A DNA stretch of 33,172 nt from Candidatus Saccharimonadota bacterium (GCA_030528995.1 JAUMXR010000007.1:1-33172); one strand, 5' to 3'; counted from the first letter of the stretch, positions 16,149 through 23,558 are shown. A program made the numbers and translations. Notes: generated by a model from the letters alone, not told the origin.

Positions 16149-18062
16149 CTAGGAGCCCGGTGCGACCAAGCAGCGGATAGTCCTCCCGCTGTACATGCCG
16201 TAGATATCGTCCGTGCCTGGGTAGACGTTACCACTAACCAAGTCCAGACTGTAAGCGCCGCTGGGCGAATTGTACGTAGATGACCAATAGTAGCCACCGA
16301 TACCGCGATAGCCCACCGAACCGCTGTACACGTAGCCGGAATAGACGAAATTATTAGGATACTTACGGAAAGCTTTATTGGCAGTATCACCAGCGGTATT
16401 GGTAGTGGCACTACTATAATATGAATTATAACCATTCGGGGTATCCTCATAAGCAGTCTTTACTTCGTTCATTATCTTGAAACCTAGATTATAGAATTCA
16501 CGATAAGTAGATGGGGAACCGGTTTTATTTACTTCAGTAGTACTATCAGACGCATAGGCGCCACCGCCTGTAGGCAGATGCCAACCAGTTGGGCAGAGAG
16601 AAGTGCCGGTGGTAGATTGGTTATTAGTGTTGTTGGGGTTTAGGTCTGCAATAGCGGCGTGCCAGGTGTAATAGTTGCCGTAGCTGTACATACCGGCATT
16701 AGATGTGCTGTTGGTAGATGTACCAGCAGTTGGATTCTGCGGACGTTCTGATTCATTAGTTGGGGTATTTACATTATTAAATCTTGGCATACGATAGGCG
16801 GCGTTGCTAGTACCAATGTTTATGGTGTCGTTGCTTCCATCATTACTATATAGGTTATTGGCGGCATAAGTTGGGCTGAATTTATCCGCATTTTCTGGGG
16901 CAGCGAGGCCTGAGAAGTTACCGTAAGTAGTGCTTGCGCCGTAACCTTGAGCCAGAGTGCCATCGGAGTTGTGAGCCGCGGTGCTTTCTAGTCTGAGGTT
17001 CTCAATCATCCAACAGTTACCATCTGCCAGTTTAGCTACGGCGTAGGTTTCATTGTCACGCTGATCAGTGAGAGCAGTGACGGCACCACTGGCTAAACTG
17101 CTACAACCAGACCAACTTTGGATACTACCGGCTGACTTAACCCATACAGCGTAGAGAGCAAGCCCATCGTTAGTGCCGGTGTATTGTCCAGCGGTGAAAG
17201 TAATGTCTTCATTCGGACCATAGAAGTTGGCATTGGCGTTGGTGGCATAGTCATAAGCATCAGACCAACCAGCGAAACCGTAGCCTTCGCGACTAAAGTT
17301 GGAAGCAAAGAGTTTGGCGGAAGTAGCAGAAGATGAGATGGATTGACAGCCCATCGTACCTTCTGCTGTAGAGGCGTTGGCGAAGTAGTTGATACAACCA
17401 CTTGTAGCAGTTTGAGGTTGGACCGGTTGTTCGCTAGCTGGATGAACGAGGGTGTATTTAACTTGCCCATTGTAAGTTCCTGCTGGTTGAGTCTTATTGA
17501 TAAAGGCTGCATAAGTCGTAGTGAGTTTTACTCCACCAGTACCAGTGGTCATATCTGTAGCAGAGTTCTTATGAGCTACTTTAGTATATTCTGCTGGCAC
17601 ATTATGATAACCACCAAAGCTATTATCTAGTGAAAATGCATTAGTCCCAGTCGCATCACCAGAATCCCCAGCGATAGCTAGTTTCATCGCCCAGTTAGAT
17701 GTGTTACCACTTTCAGCTGTACCCGTAGCAATATCATAAGTACTTCCTAGTGTAGCATTAGTAAGAACATTTTTACCAAATTCATTATCAGTATAACCTA
17801 CCGCATATACTGCAAATCCAGCTGAATCATTACAAAAGGCATGTAATGTGGTGGCGCCAATATCTGCCGTATAAGTATTGTTCTGGATTTCAGCATTATG
17901 AGTATTCATACCAGTACCAGACATTGTACAAGAAACCGGTACTGCAATATTGATTTGATCTACCACAGAATCATCCGCAGACACTTGATTAGGCATTAAA
18001 ACAGCGCCAGTCAGAAAGACCGCGCCAACGAAACTACTAATTATAATATGACCTTTATGCAT
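16149..18062 (-). CDS. Large secreted protein with InlB-like repeat and Fibrobacter-type/C-lectin-like domain
   Basis: A 637-residue exported protein. The signal peptide is 1-29 (VSA-DD). Residues 30-208 are a Thr/Ala-rich beta domain with two cysteines. About 252-308 resembles an InlB B-repeat (REGYGFAGWSD ... LALYAVW). About 330-632 matches the Fibrobacter succinogenes major paralogous type (GNCWMIENLRLE; CPTGWHLPT; GGYYWSSTYNS; final GRTIRCLV). That C-terminus has the formylglycine-generating-enzyme/C-type-lectin look of many diversity-generating retroelement targets, with Tyr, Ser, Asn and Asp at putative surface positions. It has no LPxTG and no C-terminal TM. The start has no SD; TGATATAAT ends 6 bases upstream. 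Binding to a host or partner surface is likely but inferred. Confidence 0.82.
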   Translation of the reverse strand: MHKGHIIISSFVGAVFLTGAVLMPNQVSADDSVVDQINIAVPVSCTMSGTGMNTHNAEIQNNTYTADIGATTLHAFCNDSAGFAVYAVGYTDNEFGKNVLTNATLGSTYDIATGTAESGNTSNWAMKLAIAGDSGDATGTNAFSLDNSFGGYHNVPAEYTKVAHKNSATDMTTGTGGVKLTTTYAAFINKTQPAGTYNGQVKYTLVHPASEQPVQPQTATSGCINYFANASTAEGTMGCQSISSSATSAKLFASNFSREGYGFAGWSDAYDYATNANANFYGPNEDITFTAGQYTGTNDGLALYAVWVKSAGSIQSWSGCSSLASGAVTALTDQRDNETYAVAKLADGNCWMIENLRLESTAAHNSDGTLAQGYGASTTYGNFSGLAAPENADKFSPTYAANNLYSNDGSNDTINIGTSNAAYRMPRFNNVNTPTNESERPQNPTAGTSTNSTSNAGMYSYGNYYTWHAAIADLNPNNTNNQSTTGTSLCPTGWHLPTGGGAYASDSTTEVNKTGSPSTYREFYNLGFKIMNEVKTAYEDTPNGYNSYYSSATTNTAGDTANKAFRKYPNNFVYSGYVYSGSVGYRGIGGYYWSSTYNSPSGAYSLDLVSGNVYPGTDDIYGMYSGRTIRCLVAPGS

Positions 18063-18068
18063 ATGTTT

Positions 18069-18077
18069 ATTATATCA
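18069..18077 (-). promoter_or_regulatory. Leaderless promoter of the secreted protein gene
   Basis: TGATATAAT on the minus strand, with 6 bases before the ATG and no SD. The transcript should start at the start codon. The -35 is weak. Confidence 0.6.
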
Positions 18078-18152
18078 TATTTTTGAAGAACAAAATAAAC
18101 AATCTACCAGGACTCAAAAAGTCGCTCTTCGTCAACAAGCATGGTCAAATTA

Positions 18153-18181
18153 TTGACATAATGACCCTTGTTTGATAAAAT
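18153..18181 (+). promoter_or_regulatory. Consensus promoter of a small RNA
   Basis: TTGACA (18153-18158), 17-base spacer ending in TGA, and TAAAAT (18176-18181). A perfect -35 with extended -10 and no open frame downstream. Confidence 0.75.
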
Positions 18182-18187
18182 TGAAGT

Positions 18188-18239
18188 ATCGAAGTTCCTG
18201 CACGGGGTGTAATGCTCCTACCGCAAGAACTTCTTTTTT
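18188..18239 (+). ncRNA. Probable small RNA of about 50 bases
   Basis: Starts about 7 bases after a consensus promoter and ends in a hairpin with a T run. The stem GAAGTTC(C)TGC pairs with GCA(A)GAACTTC and encloses a loop of about 21 bases that can form CGG/CCG pairs. There is no start codon with a ribosome site and no gene within 250 bases in the same direction, so it is not an obvious leader. It lies inside the tRNA-Gly-bounded segment. The family is not recognised. Confidence 0.55.
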
Positions 18240-18288
18240 ATGAATTAGGCTGTAACTCATCTTCCAGACCAATGCACGCCCTTTCATC

Positions 18289-18354
18289 TTCCCTCATAAA
18301 TATTTCAACAGTTATTTAAAAATGCACACCTGGGGTGTGCAATTTATGAGGGAA
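18289..18354. repeat. Nested inverted repeat
   Basis: The outer 13-base arms TTCCCTCATAAAT (18289-18301) and ATTTATGAGGGAA (18342-18354) are perfect complements. Inside them, GCACACC/GGTGTGC (18324-18340) forms a hairpin with loop TGG. It has no T run, so it is unlikely to be a simple terminator. The right arm overlaps the 14-base inverted repeat shared with 16039-16052. Confidence 0.65.
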
Positions 18355-18460
18355 AATAACTTTAAGCGTAACTCTCCAAACTGTCAATTAAACACAATAA
18401 AAGTAAAATAATCATTTATGGTTATTTTTAGTTTTATCAGAGTGGGGTCAGGAGAGATTT

Positions 18461-18480
18461 CTACCCTCACCCGCACCAAT
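18461..18480. repeat. att-like direct repeat, copy 2
   Basis: An exact 20-base copy of the tRNA-Gly 3' end and two following bases, with no tRNA body in front of it. Likely the far junction of an integrated segment. Confidence 0.75.
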
Positions 18481-18533
18481 CATAAGCGTTTTACAACCCC
18501 AATACTACGGTAAAAGCACGAGCAATCCCCGCA

Positions 18534-19319
18534 CTATTTCGGCAACAGCAAAAACGCCACCGTCCCGGCCGCCGCACCCAGAATAATTGTGATAATAATC
18601 GTCACTACCAAACTAACTTTCTTATCCTTTTCTGGCTTAGCGATTATCGCTACTGGGCCCGAAGGCTTCTCTTCCGGCACTTCGACCTTCCTCTGATAGG
18701 CATTTTTCGATAGCGGCCTCTTCGCGACCTTATCCTGATTAATAAACGGACTCTTCGGCATCTTATAGGTAGCCTTCTGCGCATTCTGTACATTCTGAGC
18801 GCTCCGCACACCTGGCGCAACATTCCTAACCACTTTACTCTCAGAGTTTTCCACAGGTTTTTCCACAGGCTTCACCGCTGTTTTCCGGCTTTTCCTGCCC
18901 AGTAATCTTCTCGACTTTACTTCTTTCAAATCAGACCCTTTTTTAGCTTGCGCACTACCCAAAGGCTTCTTCTCAACCTCACTACTTACAAACTTAGTAT
19001 TCAAATCTTCAATCACCCCTAGCTGCAAATCATCATCGGGATTAATTCCCCTCTTTACCCTACGTGCAGTCGCACGAGGAGCTTCCGGCATCGAACGATA
19101 CACCACCTCGGTCTTTTGTACCTGCGATGTGCTCCTAATCACCCTAGCATTACCAGCACCATTAATCCTAGCACTACTTACGCTTGCACTACGTACATTG
19201 GAACTGCTCATGCCAACACGACTAGCAGTACTAGCCTTAACACCCTTCGGCTCAGCCCCTTTCGCGTTCGCATTTCGAGCACCGCTCGTCGGTACAAAAT
19301 CTATGTATCTTTTATTCAT
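18534..19319 (-). CDS. Basic, disordered protein with C-terminal membrane anchor
   Basis: A 261-residue protein rich in Ser, Arg, Lys, Ala and Val with few hydrophobic blocks, so mostly disordered. Only the last 25 residues form a TM helix, just before the final LLPK, giving a tail-anchored or single-pass topology with a long, strongly basic cytoplasmic side. Its ATG overlaps the tpiA stop (ATGA), so it is translated by coupling with tpiA. The family is not recognised. The charge suggests contact with nucleic acid or acidic lipid, which is speculation. Confidence 0.75.
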   Translation of the reverse strand: MNKRYIDFVPTSGARNANAKGAEPKGVKASTASRVGMSSSNVRSASVSSARINGAGNARVIRSTSQVQKTEVVYRSMPEAPRATARRVKRGINPDDDLQLGVIEDLNTKFVSSEVEKKPLGSAQAKKGSDLKEVKSRRLLGRKSRKTAVKPVEKPVENSESKVVRNVAPGVRSAQNVQNAQKATYKMPKSPFINQDKVAKRPLSKNAYQRKVEVPEEKPSGPVAIIAKPEKDKKVSLVVTIIITIILGAAAGTVAFLLLPK

Positions 19320-20086
19320 GACCTCACTCTTTTAGCTGTCTCAATTATATCAACGAATTCACTTAGAATCAAACTTGCCCCACCAATCAAAAGCCCATTC
19401 ACACCAGGCACTGTCAAATATGCCCCAGCATTTGATGTGTTCACGCTTCCACCGAATAGTACTGGTACTTTTTCCGCCAAATCCTTACCATAAGTATCAG
19501 CTATCACTTTGCGAATCAATTTCACCACTTCAGCCACCTCATCCGGCGTCGCAATTTTCGCCGATTTGCTTGACGAAATCGCCCAAACTGGCTCATAGGC
19601 GATAATTACATTATCAAGGTCATCATCCGCTACTTCTGACAAACCCCCAATCAATTGGTCTCGAATCACATCCGCCGTTTCCCCAAACGCCCGTTCTGAT
19701 TCCGTCTCACCAATACACAGAATTGGCGTAATCCGGTTCCGAATCGCCGCAGCAACTTTCTTCGCCACCATCTTGTCATCTTCCCGCAGTATATACCTTC
19801 GCTCCGAATGTCCGATAATTGCATAATCCACTAACCCCCTCAGTTGCGAAAACGACACCTCACCTGTAAAAGCCCCGTAATCCCGATAAAACGCATTTTG
19901 CGCCGCTAACTTCACTTTGTGTCTATCTATCTGTAACGACAAAGGTTGTAACGCTATCAAAGATGGCGCCACCACTACATCAACATCACGATAATTCGGC
20001 AGGGTTTTGAGTATTTTATGGAGATAGATGGAAGCTTCTCCCACCGTAAAATTCAGCTTCCAATTGCCCACAATATAAGTTTTCAT
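19316..20086 (-). CDS. tpiA: Triosephosphate isomerase
   Basis: A 256-residue TIM-barrel enzyme that interconverts dihydroxyacetone phosphate and glyceraldehyde 3-phosphate. Catalytic residues are in place: Asn8 and Lys10 in GNWKLN, His93 in GHSERR, Glu165 in YEPVWAI, and the phosphate-binding GGS at 212-214. Its substrates are the products of the aldolase encoded 0.8 kb away on the other strand, so this is a lower-glycolysis cluster. The promoter has TGTTATAAT 6 bases before the ATG, so the mRNA should be leaderless. Confidence 0.97.
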   Translation of the reverse strand: MKTYIVGNWKLNFTVGEASIYLHKILKTLPNYRDVDVVVAPSLIALQPLSLQIDRHKVKLAAQNAFYRDYGAFTGEVSFSQLRGLVDYAIIGHSERRYILREDDKMVAKKVAAAIRNRITPILCIGETESERAFGETADVIRDQLIGGLSEVADDDLDNVIIAYEPVWAISSSKSAKIATPDEVAEVVKLIRKVIADTYGKDLAEKVPVLFGGSVNTSNAGAYLTVPGVNGLLIGGASLILSEFVDIIETAKRVRS

Positions 20087-20092
20087 ACCTCT

Positions 20093-20112
20093 ATTATAAC
20101 ATATGTTATAAT
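20093..20112. promoter_or_regulatory. Palindromic divergent double -10 element
   Basis: A perfect 20-base palindrome in the 35-base gap between tpiA and the PMM-like gene. Each half ends in TGTTATAAT, one reading minus toward tpiA (6 bases to its ATG) and one reading plus (9 bases to the ATG). Two polymerases could not occupy it together, so the two genes should compete for initiation. Confidence 0.7.
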
Positions 20113-20121
20113 GAAAGTATT

Positions 20122-20886
20122 ATGAAAAAAGTACTAGCATTTGACATAGACCAAACTTTAAACGTCGCCAAGACCCCCATCACTGACGACATCGCCGAGT
20201 TGCTAATTAAGTGCCTCGACCATTTTGAAATCTGCCCCATTTCCGGGCAAAAATTCGACCAATTTCTTGTTCAAATCGTCAATCGTCTTGAGGATAACGG
20301 CGTCACACCCGAGCAACTCACCCATCTCCATCTTTTTGTTGCTCAAGGCACCCAATACTACCGCTTTGATGGCAAAGATTGGCAACAAATCTACAATTAC
20401 CCATTAACCGACGAACAAGTTCGCAAAATTTCCGAAACCATCGAACGTGCTGCTCGTGAACTCGGCTATTGGGAGGAAGACAAACTCCAAGCCGGCGACG
20501 AAATCATCGAAAACCGCCTCTCTCAAGTCACTTTCTCCGCCCTCGGCCAAAAAGCTGGCACCGAAGCCAAATATGCCTGGGATCCCGACCATAAGAAACG
20601 CGAACAAATTGTCGCTCTTTGTAAGAAATACAGCCCCGAATTCGATTACGAAATCGGTGGCACCACCTCTATTAATGCCATCACCCCCGGCATGAACAAA
20701 GTCTTCGGCATGACCCATCTTCTCGAAGAACTAAAAGTCACCAAAGAAGACATTCTCTACTTCGGCGACATGACTCAGCCCGGTGGCAACGATTACCCTG
20801 TCGTCCAAATGGGCATCGACACCATCACCGTCCGCAACCACGAAGATACCGCCTTCGCCTTGCGTGGCATTCTCGGCGTGATATAA
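20122..20886 (+). CDS. HAD-IIB phosphatase, eukaryotic-type phosphomannomutase-like
   Basis: A 254-residue HAD-superfamily protein. The nucleophile motif is DIDQT (Asp9 and Asp11, with Gln in place of the usual Gly). The ISGQ motif follows near residue 40. The C-terminal FGDMTQPGGND with a downstream HEDT closely resembles the motif of eukaryotic PMM2-type phosphomannomutases, which convert mannose 6-phosphate to mannose 1-phosphate for glycan precursors. A plain HAD-IIB sugar phosphatase is the alternative. It is divergent from tpiA and followed after 7 bases by the aldolase gene. Its mRNA should have a leader of about 3 bases. Confidence 0.82.
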   Translation: MKKVLAFDIDQTLNVAKTPITDDIAELLIKCLDHFEICPISGQKFDQFLVQIVNRLEDNGVTPEQLTHLHLFVAQGTQYYRFDGKDWQQIYNYPLTDEQVRKISETIERAARELGYWEEDKLQAGDEIIENRLSQVTFSALGQKAGTEAKYAWDPDHKKREQIVALCKKYSPEFDYEIGGTTSINAITPGMNKVFGMTHLLEELKVTKEDILYFGDMTQPGGNDYPVVQMGIDTITVRNHEDTAFALRGILGVI

Positions 20887-20887
20887 T
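20879..20887 (+). promoter_or_regulatory. Leaderless -10 box embedded in a stop codon
   Basis: TGATATAAT ends 6 bases before the ATG of the aldolase fusion. The TAA stop of the PMM-like gene (20884-20886) lies within the -10 hexamer. Confidence 0.6.
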
Positions 20888-20893
20888 ATACTT

Positions 20894-22777
20894 ATGAATA
20901 TTCTAATCGTGGGCAACATCTTAAAAGATGTTTATCTTAATCTCGACAGTCGCAACGAAAACTTTGAAACCGACCAACACGGCATCAAATGGCTCGACCT
21001 CAGTTTTGATGCCAGCATGCATCATTTTTTCAGCCAAAACATCAGTCTTGGCGGCTCCGCCGTTACACTCGAGGTTCTCACCAATCTTGGCATACCCGCC
21101 ACCATTAATCACTCCGACCTCCATTTTACCCCAGACGGCCCAGCCGTCACTACCCCAATCACTTCCAGTCGCTATATCCTGATTTCTGATGGTGGCATCA
21201 GCTACCTTGCTCCCTCCAAATTCCAAATTTCCACTTTTGATCCCCCCGCGGAGCCTTACGACTATCTTTATATCGACCGTTCTGCTAGCTTGGACCAATC
21301 CGCTGCCAGCAAAATCCAAGCCTATCTTGACATTTCCCTTAACACTAAACTTATCCTCTACCTACACAATCTCAATAATCCCCATTTAAACTCTCTTATC
21401 CCCCGTTCTGCACTCGTTTTTGTCGAGAATTTTTCGGAGCTTTCTTCCGCGCCTTCATTCAAATCCACCCCTGTTTCTAATCTCGATCCTAATAAAATTA
21501 TCGACATTTCCGAAACTCATCTCGCTAGTCAAAATATCACCGAACCTATCTCTATAGGCCGCATCGATATGCTAACCCATTTGTCGGCCTATTCCATTGC
21601 ATCCGCCACTATTCTCGGCGCTTTTGCACTGGGCCTATCCGTAGAAGAGAGTCTCAAACTAGCTTGCCTCAACGTCGAGCATTCTCGTCTTGACTCCACC
21701 CTCACCCTCGAGAAACTTCAATCTCTCAAATCTACCACCAAAGATAATCTCGAGCTAATCGCGCAAAGTCTCGTTCTTCGCCCCAAAGGCATTCTCGCCG
21801 CCGACGAATCTGGTGGCAGCATTCATAAAAAATTCGACCAACTTCACATTCCCGATACTTACGACAACCGCCGTGACTATCGCAATATTTTCTTCACCAC
21901 CCCGAATCTCGAGCAGCACGTCAATGGTATTATTTTATTTGACGAAACCGCTCGTCAATTAGCCGACAACGGCCAAAACTTCGTCGAATTCCTTACCGCC
22001 AAACGCATTATCCCCGGCATCAAAGTCGACCAAGGTCTCGAAAAATATTCCGATTCTACTCCTCCGCATTACAACCCTGCATCCCCGGCTCGCCCAGATG
22101 AAACCTGGACCAAAGGCCTCAGTGGTCTAGCCGATCGCCTCCAAGAGTATTATCAAATGGGCCTCCGTTTCGCTAAATGGCGCGCCGCTTTCGAAATCCG
22201 CCTCGACGACCAAGACAACATCATCACACCCACCAACACTGCCATCGATATTAATTGTCAAATCCTCGCCGATTACGCCCTTCAATGTCAAAAAGCCGGC
22301 TTAGTACCTATCGTAGAACCCGAAGTAGTCTACGACGGCTATTACACCATCGACCAATCAGCCGAAATCACCGGCAAAATCCTCGATTGCCTCTTCAAAA
22401 AGCTCGTCGATACCGGAGTTAACCTCCGCGCTTGCCTCCTCAAGGTCAACATGGTTCTCGCCGGCAAAAAATATGAAACTCAATCCACCCCAGCAGAAGT
22501 CGGCACTAAAACCGCCGAAACCCTCAAAAACCATGTCCCGTCTGAACTCGCCGGTATAGTTTTCCTCTCTGGCGGTCAAACTCCCGAACAAGCCACCGAC
22601 AACCTCGCCGAAATCATTAAAAACGGACCGTTCCCATGGCCAGTTACCTTCAGTTTCGCTCGTGCTCTTCAAGATCCCGCCCTCTTTGCTTGGCAAGGCG
22701 ACAACCAAAACACCGAAACAGCTCGCCAAGCTTTCCTCGAGAGACTCATCGCTAATACCTCCGCCTTGCAACCATAA
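20894..22777 (+). CDS. PfkB-like domain fused to class I fructose-bisphosphate aldolase
   Basis: A 627-residue two-domain protein. Residues 1 to about 280 look like a ribokinase/PfkB fold: the LGGSA motif near 52-56 and a helix pair at 230-265 where a kinase would have its GAGD loop. That loop (expected TGAGD) reads LSAYSIASAT, so phosphoryl transfer is probably lost. Residues about 285-627 are a class I aldolase: ILAADES (300-306), KVDQG (377-381), FAKWRA (426-431), VEPEV (474-478), Schiff-base Lys517 in LLKVNM, and LSGGQ (558-562). It cleaves fructose 1,6-bisphosphate to triose phosphates, feeding tpiA opposite. No SD, leaderless promoter. The fusion is unusual; a regulatory sugar-binding role for the N-domain is inference. 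Confidence 0.88.
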   Translation: MNILIVGNILKDVYLNLDSRNENFETDQHGIKWLDLSFDASMHHFFSQNISLGGSAVTLEVLTNLGIPATINHSDLHFTPDGPAVTTPITSSRYILISDGGISYLAPSKFQISTFDPPAEPYDYLYIDRSASLDQSAASKIQAYLDISLNTKLILYLHNLNNPHLNSLIPRSALVFVENFSELSSAPSFKSTPVSNLDPNKIIDISETHLASQNITEPISIGRIDMLTHLSAYSIASATILGAFALGLSVEESLKLACLNVEHSRLDSTLTLEKLQSLKSTTKDNLELIAQSLVLRPKGILAADESGGSIHKKFDQLHIPDTYDNRRDYRNIFFTTPNLEQHVNGIILFDETARQLADNGQNFVEFLTAKRIIPGIKVDQGLEKYSDSTPPHYNPASPARPDETWTKGLSGLADRLQEYYQMGLRFAKWRAAFEIRLDDQDNIITPTNTAIDINCQILADYALQCQKAGLVPIVEPEVVYDGYYTIDQSAEITGKILDCLFKKLVDTGVNLRACLLKVNMVLAGKKYETQSTPAEVGTKTAETLKNHVPSELAGIVFLSGGQTPEQATDNLAEIIKNGPFPWPVTFSFARALQDPALFAWQGDNQNTETARQAFLERLIANTSALQP

Positions 22778-22802
22778 AAAAGGCGCCGCCAAAGCGGTCG
22801 CC
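22776..22802 (-). terminator. Intrinsic terminator of the archaemetzincin-like gene
   Basis: On the minus strand GGCGACCGC/GCGGCGCC-type stem (GGCG/CGCC plus CCGC/GCGG with one bulge) followed by a T run. It sits between convergent genes, 12 bases after the protease stop. Confidence 0.8.
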
Positions 22803-22813
22803 GTATCACCCCC

Positions 22814-23464
22814 TTACATTTTCGTCTTCCGTGCATCTTCCATGCATTGCGGGCAATATATCATCTCGTTTCGCCAAGACTCTAAGGCATTTCTAGTCCA
22901 ATCCCCAGCCGTCAAAGCCTGGCGCATTACGCATCCGGGATTAGTACAATGATTGCCGAGATTAAATTCCGTGTTACTTCTTTCAGGATCTGCGGCAAGC
23001 CCAAAGATGTGACCCAACTCGTGTTGCACTAGCGTTTTAATCGCCAAAAACTTTTTATCACTTTCGAGATAACGGAAACGCGCCACACTTTGTACTGTAG
23101 CCCTCCCGCGAGCTTCCCCAAAACAAAAATTTAAGAACCTACCATTTCCAGCCTCCGCTGTTAAGTCTCGCGATACGAAGAACACATCAATGTGCGGATT
23201 TATCCTCTGCCAAGGTTCCTTATCGAGCAGATTCAATATGCTATCCGCAATCAGCTGAACCTTCCCCGAACGAGATAATATAGATGCATGCCTTACATAC
23301 CAGTCCGCAGAACCATAATCTCCATTGGCCCACGGTTTGTTCGCATGGTTTATAAACTGCCTACCAGGAAAAAATTCCATGATTTGCTCTATGCCAGTGA
23401 TTATTGCCCTAGCCTCGTTCTTACTTATTCCGCTATCATACATAATGTTTACATCCATCTTCAT
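22814..23464 (-). CDS. Archaemetzincin-like zinc metalloprotease
   Basis: A 216-residue protein without signal peptide. HELGHIFG at 148-155 gives the catalytic HExxHxxG core. Then come His172, Cys173-x4-Cys178, Val-Met180 and CPQC (204-207). Archaemetzincins have HExxHxxGx3Cx4CxM followed by CxxC, with a third zinc ligand close to the core and a second structural zinc. Here an insert of about 15 residues separates the core from the HCxxxxCxM block, and the gap to CxxC is longer than usual. His172 is the best candidate for the third ligand. Residues 100-135 hold an arginine-rich block like that before the active site in family members. The SD AGGAGG and a perfect consensus promoter precede it. 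Substrate unknown. Confidence 0.8.
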   Translation of the reverse strand: MKMDVNIMYDSGISKNEARAIITGIEQIMEFFPGRQFINHANKPWANGDYGSADWYVRHASILSRSGKVQLIADSILNLLDKEPWQRINPHIDVFFVSRDLTAEAGNGRFLNFCFGEARGRATVQSVARFRYLESDKKFLAIKTLVQHELGHIFGLAADPERSNTEFNLGNHCTNPGCVMRQALTAGDWTRNALESWRNEMIYCPQCMEDARKTKM

Positions 23465-23529
23465 ACCTCATCCTCCTATCAAACATATCGACACTTTAGA
23501 CAAAAAATTAAAGAACAAAATCTTCCCTA

Positions 23530-23558
23530 ATTATACCACATAATTCACAATTTGTCAA
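23530..23558 (-). promoter_or_regulatory. Consensus promoter of the archaemetzincin-like gene
   Basis: TTGACA (23553-23558), 17-base spacer ending in TGG, and TATAAT (23530-23535) on the minus strand. Leader of about 60 bases ending in a strong SD. Confidence 0.87.

Larger units (their letters stand above)
15776..18480. mobile_element. Putative tRNA-Gly-anchored integrated cassette
   Basis: A 20-base direct repeat begins with CTACCCTCACCC at 15776-15795 (the tRNA-Gly 3' end plus two bases) and again at 18461-18480. The unit from repeat to repeat is 2,685 bp. A third, 12-base copy of CTACCCTCACCC lies at 15957-15968, dividing the segment into a 181-bp structured part and a 2.5-kb part with the surface protein gene. 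Hand counts of sampled lines show the plus strand with G above C here, against C above G in the flanks. This is what integration at a tRNA 3' end by a tyrosine recombinase leaves behind. No recombinase gene is inside, so mobility would have to be supplied from elsewhere or be lost. Confidence 0.55.
18063..18533. other. Gene-free 470-base stretch at the right end of the cassette
   Basis: No coding gene seen. It contains the leaderless promoter, the small RNA unit (18153-18239), a nested inverted repeat (18289-18354) and the second tRNA-Gly repeat (18461-18480). In 18355-18460 and 18481-18533 nothing further was recognised. Confidence 0.6.

Noticed and set aside
15842-18354. Integron attC sites
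   Set aside because: No integron integrase and no recognisable R and L boxes; the hairpins are unlike attC in detail. Only the general idea of a folded recombination site is kept.
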